Part shown: positions 1 through 11,045 of the stretch, one piece after another | How positions within the stretch are numbered: the first letter of the stretch is position 1 | Layout: each line of letters opens with the position of its first letter | From: Prorocentrum cordatum | Lineage: Eukaryota > Sar > Dinophyceae > Prorocentrales > Prorocentraceae | Assembly (NCBI GenBank): GCA_963575745.1 | Contig: CAUYUJ010000964.1 | Location: 17,501-67,500 of the forward strand | Direction of reading: 5' to 3' | DNA: 50,000 nt | Notes under the pieces: model-generated | Database searches by the model: none | What the model was told of the DNA's origin: nothing | What the model saw: the letters and a program-made list of their open reading frames with translations, nothing else | Position numbers and translations under genes: made by a program

Positions 1-700
1 GGTGCCCACATTCCAAACAATGCTCTGGCCACTCATTCAGCCAGGGTTCCGAGCTAGCCGTGTGTGGCCGCGCCCCCGATTGTTTGATAAGCGCGGTGAA
101 CATGAGCACACGAATGCGAGGATAGGGAACGGGTTCGCTGCGATGGCGGGGTGGGTACCTTTCGTGTTGCTACAATATTGCGCCAGCGGCAATGGTGGAC
201 GCGCATGCAGTGACAACGTAACCGATGCAAGATCATGCGGATGGTGGGCGCACAGGATCATGCGAAGGCAGAGGATGAACGGCACAATTATAGCATTTGC
301 CCCGTTTGATAACCATATAGTAACATTCAGTAACCCATGCGAACCACTTACTTACGATTTCGTTACATAAGTTGTAAGAGATTATGCGAGGCCCTCCATT
401 ACGTACTTAGCAAGTGGCTAGCAATCCGTTAACCATTGATCTCTCGCTGCATAGCCAGTTAAGTAACCAGTCAGCGAACTACTTCGCAACCGCCCATACA
501 GTATCTTAACCATGAGTGAGTATTGTAACCGCTGGCATGACTTACAACCCATTGGCAGTTAACGTACAGGACTTACAACCCACAGAAATCCTACGTACAA
601 CCACTTGTCTCCTCTCGTATATGTCAGTAAGTCCACTAACCACGGATTAAGCGCAGCGGCCATCGACATGGGGAATCGGACAACGGGGACCTCGGCTGAC
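1..700. other. No gene seen; AT-richer stretch with short repeated motifs
   Basis: I see no convincing coding sequence here. From about 300 to 640 the DNA is less GC-rich than its surroundings and repeats motifs such as TTAACCA, ACTTACAACC and GTAAC at irregular spacing, so it is probably a degenerate minisatellite or intergenic spacer. Confidence 0.4.
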
Positions 701-754
701 GGTGGATCTGGACATGCTCGGGCCGCTTGCGGCCCAAGCATGCCCGTATCCACC
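701..754. repeat. Imperfect hairpin with 26-bp arms
   Basis: The left arm (701-726) and the reverse complement of the right arm (729-754) match at about 22 of 26 positions, with a 2-nt loop. It is a compact inverted repeat with GGTGGAT at one end and ATCCACC at the other. It could be a small foldback element or a cruciform-forming site. Confidence 0.75.
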
Positions 755-1136
755 GCCCGCGGGGGTCCCAGGGCGTCGTCTTATCAGGCGGCGGATATGG
801 ATGTATTCCCGCCTCGGCCACTCGCACGCCGTGGCTTGCGGCCCAGCTTACCGTGCGAACGGCTCGGTGGTTGTGCGCGCACGCGTGTAGCTACCCACCT
901 GTGTTGTAATGTCTTTGACCCTCGATGAATAAAAATATTCCCCCCGTCGTACCACTACCCCTCGGTGATCCCACGAAAACTTAGTTGAAGCTGCCTCGTG
1001 ACGAACCTTCCCGTCCACCGCCGCGACACCCCAGGTGCGCGTTGGCGACAGCGCGGCGCGCCTGGACGTGCCGTGCGGCCCGGTGCACGAGGCGGCGGTG
1101 TCGCCCGGCGCTTGGGCAGAGGCCAGTGCCTCCCGC

Positions 1137-1398
1137 ATCTTCCTCCTCCCACTCCTCCTCCTGCTCCTTCTGCTCCTCCTCCTCCTCCTCCTCTTCCTGC
1201 TCCTCCCCCTCCTCCTCCTCCTCCTCCTCCCCTACTCCTCTCCTCCTCCTCCTCCTCCTCTCCTCCTCCTCCTCCTCCTCCTCCTCCTCCTCCTCCTCCT
1301 CCTTCCTCCTCCCCCCTCCCCCTCCCCCTCCTCCTCCTCCTCCTCCTCCTCCTCCTCCTCCTCCCCCTCCTCCTCCTCCTCCTCCTCCTCCTCCCCCT
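1137..1398. repeat. (TCC)n pyrimidine microsatellite
   Basis: About 260 bp of TCC/CTCC units with occasional TGC and CCC interruptions. Long open frames across it encode only poly-Ser, Pro, Leu or Glu and are not genes. A second TCC tract lies at 1549-1690. Confidence 0.95.
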
Positions 1399-1548
1399 CG
1401 TCTCTTTTTGCACACGCCAAGCGGTGCAGGGGTCCCTGCAGCGGGGCAGTCTCCCGGGCCGACACGCTTCGGCTTAGGGGGGGGCAGCTTCCATATCATA
1501 CCCAGGGGTCGAGTGCATCCGGGCTCGGACGGCGGGACCCCCGACGTC

Positions 1549-1645
1549 CTTATCCTCCTCCTTATCCCTATCCTTCTCCTCCTCCTCCTCCTCCTCCTCT
1601 CTCCTCCTCCTCCTCCTCCTCCTCCTCTCTCTCCTCCTCCTCCTC

Positions 1646-1676
<31 letters not shown>

Positions 1677-1690
1677 TCCTCCCCGTCCTC
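1549..1690. repeat. (TCC)n pyrimidine microsatellite
   Basis: About 140 bp of TCC/CTCT repeats, separated from the previous tract by about 150 bp of non-repetitive DNA. No coding function is inferred. Confidence 0.95.
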
Positions 1691-2134
1691 TACCTTGGCG
1701 ACTCGCCGCGTCAGAGGAGAGGAGCTGCCCGCCGTATCAGAGGCGCTTCAGTGGCGCGCCCCGGAAAAGGGAAAGGGGGAGGACCGAAGGAGTTGGCATG
1801 GCGTCCCCGGCCGGAAGTCGGCGGAAGGCGGAGGACGTAACAATGGGGCGGCTCCGCCGGTTGAAACTTGCGGAAGAGAAGTCGGTCCCCGGACAGATAG
1901 CAATTGTTGTGGGTGCAGGGCTGTCGGGATCGGCCATGTGGCCATGTGTGGTTTGCAAGGTGTCCGGTGGGTTTGTTGGCATATGGGTCCTGTTTTGTCT
2001 GCTGGGGAGTCAGTGAGGTATGTTGCTGATTTCGCGTGCTGCATGAAGGCGGTTGCCTACAAAGATCCCCCATGAGTTGTCACCAAGAGAGGACAGGACC
2101 CTCCATAACGGCTTCCCAAGAGCTGCCATCGGAG

Positions 2135-3790
2135 AAGATGGTCGAACCGTGCTATTCGGCACTTAGCCCACGAGTATCCGGCACCTAAGATACTACTAGT
2201 ACGGGTCCCGAAGTGAGGCTACTGAACATAAGCGGCGCCTGCTGAAGCCTTAGCCTCCTCCTCCTTCCCATTACTAGTTTACCCTCCTCCGATGGCATGT
2301 CTCTTCTACGTTGTTCCTCGCAATTCGATGCGGCAGATCAGCGCGCGCCGAGCTTCCAATTTCTTACGAAGTTTGCCCCAGACTAAGAACAGGCAACACG
2401 TGGTCGTCCATCGCGCGACGACGGCGTCCCCCGAAGGCTGACTCGACGCTTAGGCTAGCCCCACGCGCGCGCCACTATCCTGAGGAGGGGCCTGCGGCTC
2501 CTCTGGACTCCTCCGCCCCTTCGGTTTCCCATAATCAACGGGTCGCCAGCAACTCCCCCTCGTCGTGGATGACAGCAGTCTCCCCGAACAGCTTGCTGGA
2601 GATGAAAGCCTTTGCAAGACCTGCTGCTCCGCGTGTCGCATCGCCTCTCGCTGATTCTGATTCGCCCTGCACTCCAGCTCCAAAATGAACTTGCCATTCT
2701 GAGCTTAAACTTAGCGCCAGGCACGTCCCGTCTGAGCTCCTTCCAGTGTGTGAAGTCTGGCCCAGAGTTTCAGACACGCTTGGTTTCCACCGCCCTCTGC
2801 CACGCAAGTCGATTATTTGCGCCTTTGCCAGTCTCCCGCTGTCGATGAAAATCAGCGCCTTCGTTGTTTCCCAAGCGTCGCACCATCGCATCGCGTGGGC
2901 CTAACCCTGACATGCGCCCCGGGGCCGCCCAGAGGTCCAACACACGGCAACAGGATGCAGGCTGACTAACCAGAGTTTCCGCTGCCGTTCGCTTCTCCCC
3001 GACTCGCCGACCGACACGGTGAGTGTCTCGAGGATTCGTTGTCCCCACCCTCTGCAGCACGGGACCCTCGAGGATTTATGTGTCCTCGCTTCTCCAGCAC
3101 GAGCCTCGAGGATTCCTCAGGAGAGCCCCGCCTCCGAGACGCCTCGTCCGCGCCCCAAGATTGGCGCCTTGGTTTCTGGCCATCGCGGCGGCCGAACTGG
3201 GCGACGCTAGGAGAAGACCGACGGGCGGGTTCGAGCCGAAAAATCTCCGGCCGGAGGCGACGTGGGACGACCACCCCACATGTTCGATATCCAGATTCCA
3301 TGCGCAGAACTCGAGAACTTAGACTTGGTCCGTTCGTTGTCCGCCTCTACGTGCTCAGGTCCTCCGTCTCCGTCGCGCGGGCAGTGGCGCGGGGCCTTCG
3401 GTGGAGCTCCCACTGGGGCCTCGAAACGCGTGAGGGGTGTGCCGAATTGGCGTGCGTGGGGCTTTCCGGCGGTGGCAATTAATGGGCCTTCGAAACGTGT
3501 GATTGGCGCGCCGAAGTAGTTGGGCGTGCGTGACGCATGCGGACGGTGAATGGTGACCTTCGTTGGAGTTCTCTAAGAGCTATGAAACGTGTGAGGGTGG
3601 TGTGCCTAATTGTTGGGTGTGCCCGTGACGCATGGCGGTGGCTCTAGCGAATCTCTAGGAATCCACAATAAGGCTCTCAGTTCGTAGTCCGAAGTAAGAT
3701 CGGTATCTGTATGTTCAAAAAACTTGGTCCGTTCGCTCTGCTCGCCTCTCCGTCCTCCTTCCAGTTTGGATCGAACCGAAGCCCTCATGG
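2135..3790 (-). pseudogene. Decayed coding-like repeat, copy A (inverted relative to copy B at 25.05-27.5 kb)
   Basis: Read on the minus strand, several blocks align collinearly with the plus strand at 25,093-27,505: 3370-3280, 2690-2455, about 2450-2350 and 2245-2135. The blocks preserve similar peptides, for example VIHDEGEL in both, and SVESAFGGRRRRAMDD here against SVESAFEKGRRRRALDD in copy B. Stops and frameshifts break any long frame. Block order near 3.4-3.8 kb is rearranged, with repeated AATTCGGCAC and AGCTCCACCGAAG modules. Conservation of peptides across frameshifts suggests a once-coding mobile element or gene duplicate. I do not recognise the protein. Confidence 0.6.
3010..3140. 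repeat. Minisatellite built on CTCGAGGATTC
   Basis: Units of roughly 33-45 bp containing CTCGAGGATT and a CAGCACG(G/A) module repeat about three times. The same unit, reverse-complemented, forms a longer array at 25,500-25,730 in copy B, so it is part of the shared element. Confidence 0.7.
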
Positions 3791-4381
3791 ATTTTGTTTT
3801 AGAGCACAGCGATTCGCCAGAAGTTTGGGTCTGGATTCCTCACCCGGGGCTGGGCAGGCTAGCCGGCTATTTTTTACGCGTTGCGGGCTGAGGGTTTAAA
3901 TCCTTAAAGCGTCGCTTGGAAGTCAATTGAATTCCGACGACGTCCCAAGGATCCCACATGGACCCATCGGGGGTCCGCACTGTCACTCCAATTCGGTTCT
4001 GGACCGGCTCAGCCCGGTCGGTTTCTGGCGCCTGGAGCAGCGCCGGGCCGGCCGGGCCGGGGCCCTGGGACTTGCCCAGTTTTTCGTTCCCGCTCCAGCG
4101 GCCTTCAGTTTCTCTGCATGAGCGTACGTGCAGGGGCTTTCCTGTTTTAGCGCCGCCATTGCATTTCAATTCCCCGGAAATCGTCCAAGAAGATTGTCCC
4201 GAAGGTCCAGTGGCAATCTGGAAAGGTTTGGAAAATCGCAACCCTTTAGGCTTTGTAGAGAAGCGGAAATGATGTAGATGCGCTGCATTGCGCGCAAAAG
4301 TCCACCTGATTCAAGAGCGGAACGGCAACGACGCGCGCCTAGTAGCCCAGGAGCATTCGGCATGGGGATCACACTTGGCTT

Positions 4382-4535
4382 ACATGGGGTTCTCATTTCC
4401 CAGCCATCTGCGCTCACATGGGGCTAAATAACATGGTGGGGCCTACATGGATGGGCGTTGTCATTACGTGGGGCTTAGCATCCCCCTGGCGACATGGGGC
4501 TTCCTCATGGGCCCCTTCCTGTTACATGGGGCCAC
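4382..4535. repeat. Degenerate ACATGGGGCT repeat
   Basis: ACATGGGG or a close variant recurs at about 4382, 4412, 4440, 4467, 4490 and 4524 with spacings of 20-35 bp. There is no coding signal. Confidence 0.65.
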
Positions 4536-4559
4536 TACCCCCATAGAGCACTTCCAATT

Positions 4560-6500
4560 TCCCGTCTATTTTCAAATCTCCAGGAGCCGACGACGATAAA
4601 TGAGGATTGGTTTCGAGGCGCAGCTCAGCGCGCCTGCTTGAAATGCGCTGCCTTTTAGCCCCCTCCTAGCACCGAGCCTCAGAGGATCATCGCACGGCGC
4701 GCGCGCCGGTACACGCCCTTGCTGGAGTATACTGGCACAGTTCCTCGTCGTAGCCCCCCCTCCTTTTGAAGACCACCGCGATGGTCTCGCTGTCGCGGCA
4801 ACGAAAGCAGTGCCATTCAGCCCGGCCCCATCTTCGCAAGCCGCTTGGGTAGCTGCTGAATCGGCACCCCGGGAACCCACCCAATGGCCACTCTCATTGC
4901 CCCAAGGGCTGTCGGCGAACTGCCAAGTGACAGCAGCATTCGCCCTAATTGTTTTTGTTTTTGCCCCCTGCGTCAGCAACCACCCCCAGCAGTCTGCTGG
5001 CCCCATCGCTGGTAGTCTTAGCGCCGTTTGCATTCAGCTCCGAATGATAGCTTGCGCCCAGCCAGCAGCTCGAGCCGCAGCGGCATTGGGGCAGCAACAA
5101 CGAGCGGCAGCAGCAGCAGGGGGATCAGTCAGGGGTAATAGTTGATAAGAAAACATAGCCCAACGGCGCTAATTTTCAAAATGGCGCTAATCCCAATGTT
5201 ACCCAATCTTGCTGGCTTTAAGAACAATTCCGCGTCTTTCCCTCGTCCGCAACAAACTCCCCCCACTGCAGCGCGCCGCGCGCCGCGACGGCCCGGGGGG
5301 GGGGGGGGGCGCCTGCAGCCTGCTGGCGCAAGCTCCCCCCGCGTCTGCCCGAGGCTCGGGGGGGCCGCAACCGCTGCAGGACCGACGAGCGCGGCGGGCC
5401 GCCACGGCGGGCGCACCAGGGTCTAGCGATGCTTTTTGCTTCGCGAAAGTATACGTGCACGAGGCGAAGTTGCACCAGCCCCCGCTCCGGGTGCCCCCTG
5501 GGGCTAAGGCTGGGCTCGTGCCCCCCCGAGCTGGGCCGTCAAGCTTGAAGTAGATGCGCGAATGCCCACATGACAAAGGGCGCTCAGATTTGAGAGACAC
5601 GGCGCAAGCATTGCGTAACCCAGCCAATCGTTTATTGCAATATTATCTTCCTGCTACAGCAGACTATTACGACAGCCTGGTGCAAGGTAGCCAGCGCCGC
5701 ATGCCGGCGCGCTCTGTTTTCTGGGCGTCGTCTCGGTGCGTTGCGCAGGGCATTCAGCCGACTGGCAATGGGCATTTTCCATTTTCCACACTCCGCATGG
5801 CGCTTCATGGTCCGTTTCAAGGAGGACCGCCATCGTCGCGACAGCGGCGCCAGGGGCTGACGAGACTCCGACACACTCGGAAAAATCGCGAGACAGAGAG
5901 AGAGGGGGGATAGGATGGAGAATTGCACATGCGTCGCGGCCGCTGGCGGCCGCTACCAGGCCCCGCCGTTTCGGCGCCAGGCGCGACGCTGCGACGAGGG
6001 GCGCCATCGTGTTCAGCAGGCTGGCTTGTCATCAAAGGGATTTTCTTTCCTTGGCCTACACGTGCTTATGTTTCTTATTAGCCCCTCCCTCTACGCGTTT
6101 CTTTGGCCCCTCCCTAGGGCGCCTGTGTTTCTTTGTCATTGGCCCTTCGCCCAGGCAGCACTTGTTCTTCAGTCCGTTGCGCCCTAGGTCCTGCAATTTC
6201 ACTGCCACCTGCCGCTCGCGCGAAAAGATATCTCCAGGCTGCGTAAGCAGCACTGTTGCTTGGCGATTGCGCCATGGGCGGCGGAGCGCGCGCGCCCCCC
6301 CCCCCCCCCCCTCCATCAACCAGCGGTCGCGACGCGATTGATTTTAGATTGCACGACCCGGCTTCCCCCCCCCTCGCTGGCGGCGGCTGCTGATGCAATT
6401 TGTTCTCCAGGGCAACAGCCATTGCCATCACTATCAGCATCCGTCGTATATCAGCATCCGAAGCCACCATTATTCCATTGCTTATTACGTCGTGTTTTCG
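4560..6500. other. No supported gene; homopolymer G and C runs
   Basis: Open frames here are short, overlapping and compositionally biased. A G run sits near 5295-5309 and a C run near 6294-6312. No domain or splice-consistent exon chain was found. Confidence 0.4.
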
Positions 6501-6536
6501 TGCCACACTGTGTTGTTATGTCCTTCGCAGCTGACA

Positions 6537-6705
6537 TATCTTCACCACCTTCCTATCACATCCTCCTACATCATCTTGCTACTTCATCATCGTGCTTCAT
6601 CCTCCTATATCATCCTAAATTACCTTGCATCACCCGCTTCAATCCTACACCATCCTGTGCCATCCTCCTACACCATCCTCCTACATCTCCCCGTTATTCC
6701 CCTAC
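6537..6705. repeat. Degenerate CATCCTCCTACA repeat
   Basis: CATCCTCCTACA and variants (CATCATC, CATCCTAAA) recur about ten times. It is a pyrimidine-rich degenerate minisatellite. Confidence 0.75.
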
Positions 6706-6754
6706 CTCTTTCTCCGTCGACACCACCATCATGATATCAATGATCCGCAGCGGC

Positions 6755-6960
6755 TTCCGGCCCCCCCCCCCGGGGGGGGCAGGAACTGCAGCCTCCGAGG
6801 TTGCGGCGATTGCAGAGATTGACCTCGCGAGGACGGCTGACCTTCCGCGCCCCCCCTCCCCGGGGGGGGCTTGGAATTTACGCCATCCTCGTGAGGTGCG
6901 TCTTAGCAACCGCTGCAACTTGGAGCGCGTTACTTAGTTCGTTCGGGGGGTCAGACAAAA
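6755..6960. repeat. C-run/G-run palindromes joined to a GGAACTGCAG module
   Basis: A run of Cs flows directly into a run of Gs near 6758-6778, followed by AGGAACTGCAGCCTCCGAGG. A second C/G run pair lies near 6855-6870. A related arrangement lies inverted near 23,570-23,612, where GGAACTGCAG again abuts a C/G run. This looks like a small dispersed repeat with strong hairpin and quadruplex potential. Confidence 0.55.
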
Positions 6961-7517
6961 AAAGACGTTCAGAGGGTCAGTGGGTGGTCTTTCGCGCTGC
7001 AGCGCCCCCTGCGATGGCAGGGGCGGCCAGGCCGCGGGCGGCCACTGCGACGCGCGTCGCGAGCAACGAAGCCGACGATGGGGCGATTGTACTTCGATGG
7101 GTACGGGGCTGACAATGAAGGAGGAGGATGGGGGGGGGGCTGGGGGGGAGGGGGACGCGGAGCGCGAAGAACGCAAAACAAATGAGAAACGACCGGGGGG
7201 GGGGGCGCAACGTTGGTTTGGGCCCCGTGCTCGGTCTCAAGTGTGATCTTTTGTTTCCTAGTCTCAGTTGTAGCGTGTTCATCCACCGCAATGTTTTGTT
7301 CGTCATGTAGCACGTGATTGCGCTGCCTCGCTGCCCCCTGCAACGTCGCCGCAGGTGGGCGAATGCTTTTGTTAGGTTCGGGGCAGATGGCCCCGCGTGG
7401 CAAAGGCGACCTAAGATCTGGCCGAAGCGGCCGATGGCGCCGTGGGCTTGCACCGCGCGCCCTCTGATGGATCATGCCGCCAGCATCGCGCCGCCTCGCC
7501 ATCAAAATCGTTCCTTT

Positions 7518-7518
<1 letters not shown>

Positions 7519-7580
<62 letters not shown>

Positions 7581-7659
7581 CTTTTTTTTTTATATCTCTC
7601 TCTCTCTCTCTCTCTATCTCTTCTCTTTCTCTTTCTCTTTCTCTTTCTCTTTCTCTTCT

Positions 7660-7729
<70 letters not shown>

Positions 7730-7733
7730 CTAA
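7519..7733. repeat. (CT)n microsatellite
   Basis: About 215 bp of CT dinucleotides with internal T runs and CTTT units. Apparent Ser-Leu frames are not genes. Confidence 0.97.
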
Positions 7734-7852
7734 CAGCGAAGACTGATAGGTTTCTAGTGGTCTCAAAAGAGAGCAGCAGATGACTCCACAGGGGGGTCTG
7801 GGCGGGTGCCGGACAGGGTGCCGCAGAAGTCGTTTTAAGCAAACAGTCACAC

Positions 7853-7926
7853 ACTTCGTGCTCTTCGGCCTCCCAGAACTCCATTCCCGGGCCACATTCT
7901 GAATGCCCGGAGCCAACTGTAGGCCA
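7853..7926. repeat. Single copy of a 73-bp repeat unit
   Basis: It contains CCCAGAACTCCATTC, the GGGCCACATT block, a GCCCGGAGCCAACTG block and GGCCACTTC. The same unit is tandemly repeated five times at 20,905-21,245 in the same orientation. Here it sits just upstream of the transposase-like gene. Confidence 0.9.
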
Positions 7927-8182
7927 CTTCTTTGTGAATCTTCTGCATTAGCTGTTTATAAACTATGTTATAAATCGGCCAACTGTGTTTATAACCAGCT
8001 TTACTATGGTTGCAAATCGGATATTTAATTATAAACTAAATATAACTTCAACATAATTGCACAGGGTGTATAAGTAGTTGTGCCACTTATAACACATGTT
8101 AGCGTAATCTACTAAGTCCCACATAACTTTTTGGCAGGACGATGTAAGTAGTTATAACCCTTCCGTAAAAGGCGCAGAAGTT
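7927..8182. promoter_or_regulatory. AT-rich island upstream of the transposase-like gene
   Basis: An AT-rich stretch in otherwise GC-rich DNA, with repeated TTATAA and TTATAAAC motifs, ending in AGAAGTTA-like units next to the start codon. It could hold the promoter or 5' end of the element. No defined promoter motif is recognised. TTATAAAC and AGAAGTTATC motifs also neighbour the 73-bp array at 20.5-21.2 kb. Confidence 0.35.
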
Positions 8183-10402
8183 ATGTCGGAGTTACCAGAA
8201 GTTAGGGGGAACTATTCGGAGTTAGCAAGGGAGAGATTTGTTCCTGGTTGTCCACAGCCGTGTCGGCTTGAATTCATGCAACTGCATAAGAAACCTCGCC
8301 TGATTGAGACGCTGACGCAAGGTGGTTTGACCGCGTCCGTCGCAGCAGTTCGGCGCATCTTATCGAGCTCCGATGGCGAGGCATATAGTGAATGCAGAGA
8401 TGTAGGGTCATATATTTCCCGCCTGAAAGCAGAACTCTATGGCAGCGTTGTCCAAGATGTAATGTTGCCTTGCAAGGACGGCGCCGAGTACAAGTGGACC
8501 ATGGCGAATCCATTTGCGCTCCTCGCATACCTCTCAGACACGAATGCAGCTTTCGCACATTTTATGTTCGAGCATTTGAGCGGCAGGACGTCGAATTTGA
8601 TATGCTGGGGTGACGAGACCACCCCTGGCAACGCCCTGCGCCCTGATTCATCCACAAAGATCGTTGCCTTATATTTCAGCTTCATAGAGTTCCCTGATTA
8701 CTTTCGACACGGCGACTATGGGTGGCTGCCGATAGGCACCAAGGGCCCGAATGCCCTTTAGATTATCCGTCCTCTTCCCACCCCCCCAGCCCAACTGCAA
8801 TGTGTCATTCCCCCCCCCCCCAGACCAAAGTTTTCCTTGACGGGCGGAGGATGGATTGTCGGTGCAATCGGGGCTTGAGGGTTCATTGGGTACGATGAGA
8901 TGCAGCAAATACGTGGCGGTTATTCTGGTTTGTGGAGGCACGTCCTCCACATTTTTTTTGGATCAACGTTGAATTTCGCGATCGGTTTCAGGATATTGGA
9001 TGGATACCGCAATAAATTCCTGATCAAATCAGAACTGCGATGTTTTCTCCAAGATGAGAAGGCACATAAAGAGTTGAAAGCGAATAAGGGCGCAGGAGGG
9101 CTAAGTTGTTGCCACTCGTGCAAGAACATCTTCAATGGGGACCCAGACCGTGTGAGAGATAACGCATACATACACCATTATGCATTCGCCGAGCCCCATC
9201 AATTCGATCGCCACGACGACTATTCGATGTGGGAGACTGCAGATCGATTATCCCAGCAGAAATTGATTCTCGGCGCTGGCGCGTTCAAGAAGGAAGAAAT
9301 GATGTTCGGACAAAATTACGACCCAGACAGCCTCCTTTGGGATATCGGCCTCCGCAGATATTTCAAACCGTATTCCAGCTGTTTCTGGGATTGGATGCAT
9401 ACCGTTGTAGCTTCAGGGGGGACAGCGCAGTACAGCGTGGCGTGCTTCTGCCGAGATCTATCCGAGCGCGGGATCTCTCTTCAGCAATTGGACGAATTCC
9501 AGACGGTCGCGCTCAGCGGGAATCAGAACCACAGGCTGCCGAACAATTTCTTTTGTAAGAGAGTCAGCATGAAAGAAGGCACGCACGTTAAAGCATTCGC
9601 CGCTGAATGTCTCACTGCAGTTTCTGTGCTTGCAATTTTCTGTAGAATGGTTTTGCAGCCTAGGCGCATGCTTGTAGACCAGTGCAATATGATGTCGCTT
9701 TTGAACGAAATCTGTGATATTTTGACTTCTGGTGATTTGGCAGTTTCGCAGGCCGATGTGCTAGAACGCAAGATCACCGAACACCACCGCGCAATGTTGC
9801 GCATCTACGGGCACACTTGTTTGAAGATCAAAACGCACTTGGTGTATCACGTGCCCGAATGTTTCAGACGTTTCCAAATCAATGCGTCGTGCTTCTCGAA
9901 CGAGAGGAGAAACAGATTAGTTAAGACGACGTGCATCCATATCCCAGGGTCACATCACTCCAAGAGTGTGTTAGGCAGGATCCTCATAGATTTAGAAGAC
10001 GGGCTCTCGCGCGCTCGCCTGCAAGAGAATTGTTTAATATGCCCGATTTATGACGCGATGGAATTGGCCAGCGCCGTCCCTGGCCCGCGCAGGCCGATTC
10101 GAGTTCGAATATCGAAATCAATTGCATTTAAAAGGGGCCCCGTCAGACAAGGCATGATCGTCTCGGCGAGCGCCCCCGACGGCAGCATGATTTTTTTTCA
10201 GTTCGTTTCAGGTGCCGAGATTACTTACACATCTTTGGAGCCACCCAGCATATATGGCCTGGGAGAATTGCTCGACCGAGTCGGCCCGGATGTTTTTCGT
10301 ACTTCTGGCACGTTCGCATGGATTTCGCCCAGAGCGTTCATCCGGCAGCACATGCATTGTAAAGACAGCAATTGCGTTCGCCTTGCGATCATCCCTGATT
10401 AG
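8183..10402 (+). CDS. Transposase-like protein of a dinoflagellate-expanded family (tnp2/CACTA-like), two exons
   Basis: Two open stretches in the same frame (8183-8735 and 8880-10402) join across an inferred 144-bp intron to give 691 aa. The join reads WLPIG-FIGYDEMQQ without a break. Visible motifs: MANPFALLAYLSD near residue 110, a WGDETTPGNAL segment, DEKAHKELKANKGAGG followed by CCHSCKN (Cys 261, 262 and 265), FWDWMH, and near the C-terminus HLVYHVPE with CFSNERRNRLVK. This order matches a high-copy protein family I know from dinoflagellate genomes and resembles plant tnp2/DUF4218 proteins, so cut-and-paste transposition is the likely role (inference). The start falls inside AGAAGTTATG repeat sequence, so M32 is an alternative. 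The gene is less GC-rich than its neighbours. No terminal inverted repeats were found. Confidence 0.7.
8736..8879 (+). other. Predicted GC-AG intron in the transposase-like gene
   Basis: Removing 8736-8879 deletes in-frame stops at 8759 and 8876 and keeps the frame. The boundaries read GATAG|GCACC and TTGAG|GGTTC. There is a polypyrimidine run inside (8802-8821). An AG|G context at both ends and a GC donor are features reported for dinoflagellate introns. Confidence 0.6.
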
Positions 10403-10504
10403 GCATTTCGTGGACACAAAAAATAATCGGAGGCTCAGCCCCGCACGTCACCCCAAAAAAACATCGGATGTTCAGCCCCTCCCACCCCCTGTTGTTTAGC
10501 AATT

Positions 10505-10625
10505 CGCAGGCCCTGGTATGTGTATACTTATGCTTGTATATACCAGATACGTACGTATGTGCGCACGCATGCATTATCTTCATTTGCGCAATCATATGCG
10601 CACATGTGTATACACATGTATACTT
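10505..10625. repeat. Alternating purine-pyrimidine tract with an 18-bp perfect palindrome
   Basis: Rich in TGTA, GCGCA, TACGTA and CACATG steps. ACATGTGTATACACATGT at 10,602-10,619 is a perfect palindrome. Such alternation favours Z-DNA or cruciform structure. It lies between the transposase-like gene and the next predicted gene. Confidence 0.7.
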
Positions 10626-11045
10626 GCAAGCCGCGGGCGCTCATGGTTGAATTTCCACGCATATTGACGAGCGCTAATGGTGTCAGAAATTGCCCCGTGC
10701 GGCCAGGTTCCCCTCCCACCAAAAATAAAAGAAAGGTTCTGATCAGGGTCCAGAGGTCGCCGCCAACTTTGCACTTCCGCAGGCCCTGGATTTGCCCGCC
10801 CTCGGCCATGGACCTTCAGCCCCTCTCAGCGTGGAGAGGGCGCGCGCTGGGCCTAGGGCGAGCTTGGACAGGATCGGCGCGGATGCACGGTTCGCGGCGT
10901 CCGCGTCTCGATTGCCATCCATGCCGCGCCTCCCGCTCGCTCATCCGTAGCTGTTGGCGCCAGCGGTCTCGAGTTTTTTTTGTTGTTGTGCACTTGTCCG
11001 CCCGCAGCCTGCGGCAGTCAGGGAGCTGCCATCGCAGCGCCAGGG

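Noticed and set aside
985-2016. Open frames of more than 340 codons over the first TCC tracts
   Set aside because: Sequence is poly-Ser/Pro/Leu produced by the microsatellite. The same DNA is open in several frames on both strands.
3218-3240. GGTTCGAGCC resembling a tRNA T-arm
   Set aside because: No acceptor, D or anticodon arms can be folded around it.
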